A DNA stretch of 64,000 nucleotides from assembly GCA_002375695.1 (NCBI GenBank), contig DFMO01000008.1, forward strand, positions 381,819 through 445,818, given 5' to 3'. Origin of the DNA: Flavobacteriaceae bacterium UBA3591. Lineage in GTDB: Bacteria; Bacteroidota; Bacteroidia; Flavobacteriales; Flavobacteriaceae. A program made the position numbers and the translations under genes. Within the stretch, counting starts at the first letter, position 1; each line of letters opens with the position of its first letter. Shown here one piece after another: positions 27,584 to 35,023 of the stretch. The notes below the pieces were generated by a model. That model was not told where the DNA came from, made no database searches, and was given only the letters and a program-made list of their open reading frames with translations.

Positions 27584-27994
27584 CTATCTCCCCGAAAAAT
27601 CCGATATCACCGTCAACGTAATCGCTTCATGCGTTTCCCGATGCCCTTCAATCCGCATTAAGACCTTATCCAAAGCTCTTCTAGATCCAAGACCTCTGCC
27701 AATGCCTGTTAACTGCGACACAGGTGCTATACAGCCCCGAAGCTCAGTTTGAGCATTGTTTGCCGGGTGCAATAGTATGCCACTTCTCCCAGGTACGTCT
27801 ATCAATCGTAAATGATGTTTAAAACGCAGAGAGAAAAAAGGTCGCATCTCATAGGTGCCGTCAGGAATACAGGAAACATTCCGGGCGTTCAGACGCCAAG
27901 GCAACTCTATACAAAAACACAAAAACTGCTGCTTGTGAAATAGCGTGCCGTTTGTTCCGCCTTTATAATGAATTCTATGAAGATAAAATTCCAT
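27584..27994 (-). CDS. DUF5675 family protein
   Basis: A 136-residue protein recognised by CFCIELPW, NVSCIPDGTYEM, then HLRLIDVPGRSGILLHPANNAQTELRGCIAP, the conserved core of DUF5675. Members occur in phage-like and other accessory regions of Bacteroidota; the His and Cys in LLHP and GCI suggest a hydrolase-like or peptidase-like site, but no activity is established. It follows the 251-residue gene after 17 bp and is very likely co-transcribed. Confidence 0.85.
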   Translation of the reverse strand: MEFYLHRIHYKGGTNGTLFHKQQFLCFCIELPWRLNARNVSCIPDGTYEMRPFFSLRFKHHLRLIDVPGRSGILLHPANNAQTELRGCIAPVSQLTGIGRGLGSRRALDKVLMRIEGHRETHEAITLTVISDFSGR

Positions 27995-28011
27995 AATGCT
28001 TCTTTTATTGA

Positions 28012-28767
28012 TTACAGCTGATCTACCTCAACAATTGCCAAGGCATTAAATGCGCCGTTTCTAAGCGGATACATTTCTCCATTCACCTCTTGAAAGAAGT
28101 TCACACCAACTACTTGGATTACCGGTACGGTAGTCGCTGGGCTTATGGTAGAACTCAGAGTAATAGGAGCTTGCAACGTCATATCCCAAGGGATAATTGT
28201 GGAAAACGCATGGTCTTCTTCAAAAGATTTATTTACAAAATCCAATGCGCATACACCACCTACCAACTGAATATGAGTAGTACCTCTCGGCGCATCAATG
28301 GTCTCATTAGGTATAAATTCCGCAATTGTTACATCCAAACTTCCTGCAGCACGGTCAAACGCCAAACTATATCCGCTAAAGAAAACTGTGTCTAGCTTTC
28401 CTTTAAGGTTAAAATCAAAACCTTTCAGTAAAGCCATATTACCATCCTGCACAGTTCTACTTCCGCGCTTATTTAACGAATCGGTTTTAATAATAGACAT
28501 TAATACTTGCACCAATCGCGATGTTACACGATTGTCACTTGCCTGTCTAAGTAGTAACCGTTCTCCTTTTCTAATCAGCTGCCCACTTTTTCCAGCGGTA
28601 CCAAACTCCATTCCGTTTTCGCGAGTTCGCTTAAATGCGGGATCATTTAAAATGCGGTTTTTTTCAATCCCGCCTTTTTCACGCGCCAAATACCCGTCTC
28701 CCGATTTATAAAAGGTAAAATCTCCAATCGTACCTTTTAACTTTACAATTCCTTTTTGCTTTGCCAT
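28012..28767 (-). CDS. Unrecognised 251-residue protein, first gene of cassette
   Basis: The start AKQKGIVKLKGTIGDFTFYKSGDGYLAREKGG is followed by a basic, Arg-rich segment (RTRENGMEFGTAGKSGQLIRKGERLLLRQASDNRV) and a beta-rich C-terminal half. No signal peptide or membrane helix is present. The N-terminal GTIGDFTFYKSGDGYLAR pattern reminds me of a family common in Bacteroidota beside DUF5675 genes, possibly a structural (coat- or tube-like) protein; I cannot name it. It leads a four-gene unit. Confidence 0.75.
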   Translation of the reverse strand: MAKQKGIVKLKGTIGDFTFYKSGDGYLAREKGGIEKNRILNDPAFKRTRENGMEFGTAGKSGQLIRKGERLLLRQASDNRVTSRLVQVLMSIIKTDSLNKRGSRTVQDGNMALLKGFDFNLKGKLDTVFFSGYSLAFDRAAGSLDVTIAEFIPNETIDAPRGTTHIQLVGGVCALDFVNKSFEEDHAFSTIIPWDMTLQAPITLSSTISPATTVPVIQVVGVNFFQEVNGEMYPLRNGAFNALAIVEVDQL

Positions 28768-28797
28768 AATAACAAGTTTTAAGGGTTATACATACCC

Positions 28798-28827
28798 CAA
28801 ACCTACAACCACAACCCTCCAATTCAA
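28798..28827 (-). promoter_or_regulatory. Promoter of the DUF5675 cassette
   Basis: On the minus strand TTG (28827-28825), then 19 nt, then TAGGTTTG (28805-28798), a perfect TAnnTTTG. It predicts a start near 28791 and a leader of about 25 nt before the ATG at 28767. Confidence 0.7.
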
Positions 28828-28843
28828 TTTTTCAATACACAAA

Positions 28844-28880
28844 TTGCATATTTTTGCATATATCTGCATATATCTGCACA
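28844..28880. promoter_or_regulatory. Repeated gcatatatct, possible regulator site
   Basis: Units gcatattttt, gcatatatct, gcatatatct and gcacatta follow one another at 10-11 bp spacing, i.e. one helical turn, just upstream of the cassette -33 box. The position suits an activator or repressor array; the protein is unknown. Confidence 0.45.
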
Positions 28881-29468
28881 TTATTTCAATAGAGTTAAAA
28901 AGAAGTACTTTGGTTGAGCAGAAAAGTGTGTAAGTCGAATTATACAATATTATCTAAGGCAACTAATGCCAAATTAATTGCCATACTTATTGTTTCCTAA
29001 AAAACTATTGCTTTAATCTATACACAAAACCCACACATAACCGAAAACCGTACGTGCGGGCTTTTAAATTGGGGAGAATATCAAATATAATGTTTTTGAC
29101 TAAAGCAACCAATGGTATATCAGTTGCAATAAAGATAGAGTTACTTTAAACTTAGATTCGCTAAAACTATTATTCCCATAACTTTAAATCTTAAAAAAAT
29201 CTTCAGAAATCATTTTCTTAAACTGCCTTTCCTGGCAACTTCCAGGCTACTAAGAGGCGGATGAGCTCTGACAGCTGTGGCTGGACGCAAACTATCTACA
29301 CGCTCAATATTGGCGGTAATCGATAGATGCTAAAATGTTAATTAAACTTCAAAGCCAAACACTATAAAATTATAATCGCATGTAAAAATTAAGCCGAATT
29401 AATTATTGAGATGAAGTAATCCTATTAGCGTGTATTTGAGAAAGAAATTTTTTGGATAATTTAAGATG
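28881..29468. other. Intergenic stretch without recognised gene
   Basis: Contains a small hairpin CCTGGCAACTTCCAGG (about 29229-29244), a GC-rich island 29245-29295 (aagaggcggatgagctctg) and CCGTACGTGCGGGC near 29050. No coding frame is convincing. The GC-rich islands in AT-rich DNA may be decayed mobile or structured-RNA sequence. Confidence 0.5.
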
Positions 29469-29894
29469 TTATTTTCCTATTACGGTACAATAGGGCAATT
29501 TTTCTGCTTTAAAAACATTATACTCTTTATCCGTTAATATTTCTTTAGAAAGTATTTTTAATCTCTCCGGAACATTGCCATTACTATCAAGTACTTGATT
29601 TCTAGTATTTATATCAAATAATTCAAGTCTTAATTTGACAATATCGCTATTAAGGATTTGTTTGGGTAATATTTCAAAATAAGAGTTATGCTTAAGGGCT
29701 AAAGCAATTCTCGCAATCAATCTAGTATTTGCTTTTGCCGGATTTTTTGGATTCTCAATATTTCCAATATACCCTTCAGATACGCCAATTTTTTGAGCAA
29801 GTTCCACTTGGTCTAAGCCAGCTTTTATACGAGAATACCTAATATTTTCTTTTATATGGAAATCTATTTCAGATATTACTATTTCTACTATCAT
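29469..29894 (-). CDS. XRE-family transcriptional regulator
   Basis: A 141-residue protein with a Cro/CI-type helix-turn-helix at about 14-70: NIRYSRIKAGLDQVELAQKIGVSEGYIGNIENPKN. The rest is a charged C-terminal region with no recognised effector domain. It probably binds the inverted repeat 43 bp upstream of its start and so regulates itself and the divergent transcript toward the SusC/SusD operon. Confidence 0.88.
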   Translation of the reverse strand: MIVEIVISEIDFHIKENIRYSRIKAGLDQVELAQKIGVSEGYIGNIENPKNPAKANTRLIARIALALKHNSYFEILPKQILNSDIVKLRLELFDINTRNQVLDSNGNVPERLKILSKEILTDKEYNVFKAEKLPYCTVIGK

Positions 29895-29936
29895 GTATAA
29901 AAATTAGCTGACAATGAAAGTTTTTTTAAAATTATC

Positions 29937-29977
29937 ATCACATACCTATGGGTGTGTGATAAAATTTTATATATTTG
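29937..29977 (+). promoter_or_regulatory. Operator-like inverted repeat with divergent -7 box
   Basis: ATCACATACC (29937-29946), 4-bp spacer, GGTGTGTGAT (29951-29960): 10-bp arms with one mismatch, between the XRE gene and rightward DNA. TATATTTG at 29970-29977 is a perfect plus-strand TAnnTTTG, so a bound regulator would cover that promoter's upstream box. Confidence 0.6.
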
Positions 29978-30069
29978 TTTAAAATTCAGTTTCGAATTTT
30001 TATTTTGCGATTACTTCTTAAGTAAAATATTAGAAGCATTCGCTTTGAATCTCGCCATTGAAAACTGGT

Positions 30070-30180
30070 AATTTTTGCAACGAGATGATAAGCATGAATG
30101 CTCACGACCCGGGACGTGGGCTTCTCACTTATTGTTGCATGGTATACCAGTACCGCAATGGCATAAGTTGAGACCTGCGT
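30070..30180 (+). ncRNA. Possible structured leader RNA, segment 1
   Basis: Several short palindromes lie close together: AGCATgaATGCT, CACGacccgggaCGTG and GGTATACC, bracketed by GCAAC...GTTGC. It would be transcribed from the promoter at 29970. A 67-codon frame crosses it but looks non-protein. No RNA family is recognised. Confidence 0.3.
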
Positions 30181-30337
30181 CCTTTTTTGTATTTGGCTTG
30201 GTCGCTACTTTTCACTTCAACTTACTTTCAAAGCAATTAGTTTCTTCTGTTTTATTGTTTTCGCATCTAGAGTCATAAAAACATTAATAACTTATTTAAC
30301 GATAATCCTAAAAATCAAGCGTATGAAGTGAAAAACC

Positions 30338-30413
30338 TGATCCATTCAAAGTTGGCGGTCAACGTCCTAGTACAACGCCTCCTCCCGGTACCCTTCGGGA
30401 GGTTGAATGGATT
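30338..30413 (+). ncRNA. Structured 76-nt element upstream of SusC
   Basis: Outer arms ATCCATTCAA and TTGAATGGAT are perfectly complementary and close a domain with an inner GGCG/CGCC helix and a 3' hairpin CCTCCCG-GTACCCTT-CGGGAGG. It is GC-rich in AT-rich DNA. It is not a tRNA (no T-arm or CCA-side pattern). It may be a leader structure or a mobile-element end. Confidence 0.45.
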
Positions 30414-30531
30414 ATTTTAAAAATAAATTTGTTGAAACATTCATCAACATGAGATATAAATATTAAATACTGAGTGTCTATTTTCTTTTAAACCACACTC
30501 AATACTCAGTACTCAATTCTATCATCTCAAT

Positions 30532-30573
30532 AAAAAAACCCGCTCCCGAGATTTGCACACCTGTAGGAGCAGG
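30532..30573 (-). terminator. Minus-strand terminator-like hairpin before SusC
   Basis: CCCGCTCC (30539-30546) pairs with GGAGCaGG (30566-30573), and a run of seven A precedes it, which becomes a T run on the minus strand. No minus-strand gene ends here, so it would stop antisense transcription, or be part of the leader fold of the SusC mRNA. Confidence 0.4.
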
Positions 30574-30617
30574 CCAGTAGTTAAAATAGTATATAACATC
30601 TTAACCAATGCAAAATT

Positions 30618-33605
30618 ATGAAAAATAATTTCAGGCATGGACTTGCATTTGTAAGTTTCTTAGCCATCTTCTTCAATTATAGCTTCCCGCTTTTTTCTCA
30701 GAACCTTCCGCCTACGAATGTTAGCGGTATAATTACCGATGCCGATGGTCCACTTAGTGGCGTAAATGTGTTAATAAAAAATACCACCCGTGGCACCATA
30801 AGCAATCTGGATGGGCAGTATTCCATTAGGGCGTCCACCATTGATACCCTGGTGCTTACCTATTTAGGGTATAAAACACAAGAGGTGGCAGTTGGCAAAA
30901 GTAGTACTCTTAATGTTAAAATGCAGCTCGACGCTACAACCCTAGACCAAGTGGTTATCAATGCGGGATACTATAAAGTTTCCGATAAAGAAAAAACGGG
31001 TAGTATAGCTCAAATTACATCTAAAGATATAGAAAACCAACCTGTCTCCAATCCCTTGGCTGCCATGCAAGGAAGAATGCCGGGGGTGGACATTGTTCAA
31101 ACCTCTGGCGTAGTAGGAGGAGGCTTTAAAGTTCGCATTCGTGGACAAAGCAGTATTCTGGCTGGTAATGAACCGCTATACATTATAGATGGATTACCCT
31201 ATAACAGCCAATCATTAGGTTCTCAGAGTGCCGCCGGACTAATAATTCCTGGTGGCGATATAAGTCCGCTAAATGCCATAGATCCCAATACCATAGAAAG
31301 TATTGAAGTGCTTAAAGATGCCGATGCAACAGCAATCTATGGTTCGCGAGGTGCTAATGGAGTCGTACTAATTACCACAAAAAAAGGGAAGGAGGGTAAA
31401 ACAAGCATAACCATGAGTAGTAGTACAGGCGTAGCAAATATTACCCGTAAAATAAAATTGCTAAATACAGAACAATATTTAAACATGAGGCGGGAGGCAT
31501 TTGCTAATGACGGTATAACCGATTATCCCGCAACCGCCTTTGATGTAAATGGCACCTGGGACCAAAATAGATATACCAATTGGCAAAATGAACTTATTGG
31601 CGGTACAGCAAAATTAAGAGATTTAAATGCCGCAATATCTGGAGGAAATAATAACACCCAATTTAGAATTAATGGTAGATACCTTAATGAAACAACCGTC
31701 TATCCAGGAAATTTTAATTATGATCGTATAAACCTCAATTCAAATTTACAGCATCACAGCAATGATGATAGGTTTCAATTCACCCTCAATGCCGGATATA
31801 CCCTAGAAGAAAATTTATTACCTGGCTCTGACTTATCAGGAGTGGCACTTCAGCTTGCACCAAATGCCCCAGCGCTGCATACTGAAGATGGTTCCCTAAA
31901 TTGGGAAAATAGCACTTGGGTAAATCCATTAGCACAACTAGAAGGTGTATACAATAATACATCCAAAACTCTTTTAGGAAGTACGATAATGCAATATAAA
32001 CTGCTGAAGAATTTAAATTTAAAAGTACAAACTGGATATCGTAGTACCAATTTTGAAAGCAATAACCAAATACCGCATACCATTTATGATCCCGCTTATG
32101 GCTTAGATAGTAGTGTTTCTCAATCATATCTCCATACCGGAACCCATACCTCCTTTATTACAGAACCGCAGATAAATTGGAAGTTAAAAAAAGAAAACCA
32201 CAGTTGGAATGTTTTATTGGGCTCCACCTTCCAATCTCAGAAAACCAACCGTCTTACATTATTGGGTTATGGATTTGCTAATAATGGCTTTTTAGAAAAC
32301 CTCTCCGCCGCCAATACTTTATTAATCCTCAATGAAAATAGCAACCAATATAAATATCAATCCTTCTTCGCAAGAGTAAATTACGAATTCAAAAATCAAC
32401 TTTATTTTAATTTAACCGGAAGACGTGATGGATCCAGTAGGTTTAGCAATTCTTATAGATATGGTAATTTTGGCGCCATTGGGGCAGCATGGATATTTTC
32501 AGAACAGTTAAAATTACCCTGGCTTAACTTTGGAAAACTCCGCGGAAGCTATGGAATAACTGGAAATGACCAAATTGCAGACTACCAATTTCTACAAAAT
32601 TATTTCTTAGTCGACCACTCTTATGATGGAAACATCGGTCTGGAACCAGCACGAATCTATAATCCCAATTATCAATGGGAAGAAAATAAAAAAAGAGAAG
32701 TAGCTATAGAACTTGGCTTGTTTAAGGGAGCATTAAACCTCTCAACGGCCTATTATAACAATCGCTCCTCCAATCAGCTAATAGATTATTCACTACCCGC
32801 CACTACAGGCTTTCCATCCATACAGGCTAATTTAAATGCCATCGTAGAAAATTCGGGCTTTGAATTTGAGCTGTTGGGAAGGGTGGTTCGAAAAGAGCAT
32901 TTTAAATGGAATAGCTCACTAAACCTATCACTGCCTAAAAATAAGTTGGTAGCCTTTCCTGGTCTCGAAAACTCAACATACTCTAACCAGTTTGTAATAG
33001 GCCAACCGCTTAATATTTTAAAACTATATAACCTTAAAGGCGTTAATCCAGAAACAGGGCTTTATGAATTTGAAGACTATAACGGCGATAACGAACTCTC
33101 TGGCTTGGAAGATAGACAGTACTTGGTAGACCTTTCTCCCAAAATTTTGGCCGGACTTTCCAATTCGCTTACTTACCGCAATTGGTCATTTAGTCTATTT
33201 CTACAATATGTTAAGAAAAAAGGTTTTAATGAATATTATGGAACCGAACCTCCGGGCACTATGTCTAATCAGTCAACTAGTATACTAGATAGATGGCAAG
33301 AACTGGGAGATAACGCACCTATGCAACAATATACCACAGGTGTAAATGATGCGGCCTATACGGCTTATTCCCGTTTTAGCCAAAGTAATGGAATTATTTC
33401 CGACGCCTCCTTTTTACGGTTAAAGTCTTTGTCAATATCATATAACCTTCCACTGGCACAGTCTAACAACAATACTTGCAAATTATCACTCATGGCTCAA
33501 AACCTATATACATTTACCAACTTTAAAGGTGGCGACCCAGAACAAACAAAAGGCTTTCTGCCCCCATTGCGAAGAATATCCTTCCAAGCACAATTTCAGT
33601 TATAA
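30618..33605 (+). CDS. SusC/RagA-family TonB-dependent outer-membrane transporter
   Basis: 995 residues. A signal peptide (ending FPLFSQ) is followed by a carboxypeptidase-like domain (VSGIITDADGPLSGVNVLIKNTTRG), plug domain (NPLAAMQGRMPGVDIVQTSG, VRIRGQSSI, PLYIIDGLPYN, SIEVLKDADATAIYGSRGANGVVLITTKKG) and a beta-barrel ending RRISFQAQFQL. It would import large substrates with its SusD partner, energised by TonB. The downstream S9 peptidase suggests oligopeptide uptake, as in RagAB, not glycans; no glycoside hydrolase is nearby. Confidence 0.96.
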   Translation: MKNNFRHGLAFVSFLAIFFNYSFPLFSQNLPPTNVSGIITDADGPLSGVNVLIKNTTRGTISNLDGQYSIRASTIDTLVLTYLGYKTQEVAVGKSSTLNVKMQLDATTLDQVVINAGYYKVSDKEKTGSIAQITSKDIENQPVSNPLAAMQGRMPGVDIVQTSGVVGGGFKVRIRGQSSILAGNEPLYIIDGLPYNSQSLGSQSAAGLIIPGGDISPLNAIDPNTIESIEVLKDADATAIYGSRGANGVVLITTKKGKEGKTSITMSSSTGVANITRKIKLLNTEQYLNMRREAFANDGITDYPATAFDVNGTWDQNRYTNWQNELIGGTAKLRDLNAAISGGNNNTQFRINGRYLNETTVYPGNFNYDRINLNSNLQHHSNDDRFQFTLNAGYTLEENLLPGSDLSGVALQLAPNAPALHTEDGSLNWENSTWVNPLAQLEGVYNNTSKTLLGSTIMQYKLLKNLNLKVQTGYRSTNFESNNQIPHTIYDPAYGLDSSVSQSYLHTGTHTSFITEPQINWKLKKENHSWNVLLGSTFQSQKTNRLTLLGYGFANNGFLENLSAANTLLILNENSNQYKYQSFFARVNYEFKNQLYFNLTGRRDGSSRFSNSYRYGNFGAIGAAWIFSEQLKLPWLNFGKLRGSYGITGNDQIADYQFLQNYFLVDHSYDGNIGLEPARIYNPNYQWEENKKREVAIELGLFKGALNLSTAYYNNRSSNQLIDYSLPATTGFPSIQANLNAIVENSGFEFELLGRVVRKEHFKWNSSLNLSLPKNKLVAFPGLENSTYSNQFVIGQPLNILKLYNLKGVNPETGLYEFEDYNGDNELSGLEDRQYLVDLSPKILAGLSNSLTYRNWSFSLFLQYVKKKGFNEYYGTEPPGTMSNQSTSILDRWQELGDNAPMQQYTTGVNDAAYTAYSRFSQSNGIISDASFLRLKSLSISYNLPLAQSNNNTCKLSLMAQNLYTFTNFKGGDPEQTKGFLPPLRRISFQAQFQL

Positions 33606-33623
33606 AAACTAAAAAACAGTAAA

Positions 33624-35021
33624 ATGAAAACAATAATCAATCAACAAAACAAAACCCTAGCGCTTTTTTGGGGTGTAATAGCAATTTTGGTATTAAGTAG
33701 CTGCGAAGACTATCTAGAGGTCCAAGACCCCGTAGGACAAATAAATACTGAAACCGTATTTACAGACGAAAATACCGCTACAGCAGCAATCACCACCTTA
33801 TATGGCAAACTTAGAGATCAGGTGCTTCTAACAGGAAATTCAAACGGTCTAGGGATGTTAATGGGCTTATATGCCGATGAATTAGATTATTATGGATCCC
33901 CAGGAGCAAGTGCCGAACAATTTTATCTACATCAAGTCACCGCATCCAACCAAATGGTAAAGGAACTTTGGGATAACGCTTATCACCTTATTTACTTATG
34001 TAATGCGGCTATTGAAGGTGTCGTTAATTCCGATGCTTTAACCGAAGAAGTTAAAACACAATTAATAGGAGAGGCCCTATTTGTTAGGGCAGTAGGTCAT
34101 TTCTATCTCGTTAATTTGTTTGGAGATATACCCTATATTACTACTACCAATTATCAGCAAAACGCAACTGTGACACGCCTTAGCGAGCAACTAGTTTATG
34201 AAGCTATAATAAGCGATCTTCTGGAAGCCAAAAACCTTTTAGAAACTAACTACCCCACCCCCGAACGCATTAGAGCAAATAATTATGTGGCAGCCTCCTT
34301 TCTTGCCCGTGTCTATCTGCATCTTGGCCAATGGCAAAGAGCAGAGGAAGAAAGTACCTATGTTATTAATAATCCCGACTATGTAATGGAAACTGACCTA
34401 AATAGGGAATTTTTAAAAGAAAGTACTTCTGCAATCTTACAATTAAAACCTAAAAATGAAGGTGACAATACTTTAGAAGGTGCAAGTTTTATCTTTTCCT
34501 CCGGTCCACCTCCTGTTCCTACACTTAATTATAGGTTGGTAGAAGAAATGGAAGAAGACGACCTACGGAAAGAAAGTTGGGTAGGAGTCGTTAGTGACGG
34601 TACAAATGCCTGGTATTTCCCTAATAAGTATAAACAAAACCTTAATACAGGTACTACCATAGAATATTCTGTAGTTCTCAGAATTGCCGAACTCCACCTT
34701 ATAAGAGCAGAAGCGCGAGGTATGAAAGGAAACTTAACGGGAGCAGCAAACGACCTAAATAGTATCCGTACACGAGCGGGATTGCAGAATATTTCCATTA
34801 GCACTTCAGAGGAATTGATAGACGCTATTTTAAAGGAAAGACGTTTTGAGCTATTTACTGAGTATGGCCATAGGTGGTTCGACTTAAAAAGGTTAGGCTT
34901 GGCAGCAGATGTTTTGGCCAATATTAAACCAGGGTGGCAGTCAACCAATATTTTACTGCCCATTCCAGAAGCTGAACTGCTACTAAACCCAAACCTTCAA
35001 CCTCAAAATCCTGGATATTAA
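33624..35021 (+). CDS. SusD/RagB-family substrate-binding lipoprotein
   Basis: 465 residues. The lipobox VLSSC places the lipid on Cys27, followed by acidic EDYLE, a Bacteroidota lipoprotein export signal. The SusD core is visible in LIGEALFVRAVGHFYLVNLFGDIPYI and LKERRFELFTEYGHRWFDLKRLG, and it ends LLLNPNLQPQNPGY. It forms the lid of the SusC barrel. It lies 18 bp after SusC and 2 bp before the peptidase. Confidence 0.96.
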   Translation: MKTIINQQNKTLALFWGVIAILVLSSCEDYLEVQDPVGQINTETVFTDENTATAAITTLYGKLRDQVLLTGNSNGLGMLMGLYADELDYYGSPGASAEQFYLHQVTASNQMVKELWDNAYHLIYLCNAAIEGVVNSDALTEEVKTQLIGEALFVRAVGHFYLVNLFGDIPYITTTNYQQNATVTRLSEQLVYEAIISDLLEAKNLLETNYPTPERIRANNYVAASFLARVYLHLGQWQRAEEESTYVINNPDYVMETDLNREFLKESTSAILQLKPKNEGDNTLEGASFIFSSGPPPVPTLNYRLVEEMEEDDLRKESWVGVVSDGTNAWYFPNKYKQNLNTGTTIEYSVVLRIAELHLIRAEARGMKGNLTGAANDLNSIRTRAGLQNISISTSEELIDAILKERRFELFTEYGHRWFDLKRLGLAADVLANIKPGWQSTNILLPIPEAELLLNPNLQPQNPGY

Positions 35022-35023
35022 AA

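Noticed and set aside
26976..27661. Open frames rich in Asn, Pro, Thr and Ser across the repeat block
   Set aside because: They translate aattcacc/aatcccaa arrays and S/H repeats; no protein-like composition or start context.
26632..28767. Reading the minus-strand cassette as a complete prophage
   Set aside because: No integrase, terminase, portal or tail genes are present; only a small module can be supported.
29040..29075. CCGTACGTGCGGGC, reminiscent of the 3' half of group II intron domain V
   Set aside because: The matching 5' half and any reverse-transcriptase frame are missing.
30075..30278. A 67-codon frame between the XRE gene and SusC
   Set aside because: It spans palindromic, GC-rich leader sequence and resembles no protein; structured RNA is a better reading.
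30338..30413. A 76-nt folded element considered as a tRNA
   Set aside because: No T-arm GTTCRA, anticodon-arm geometry or acceptor discriminator pattern.
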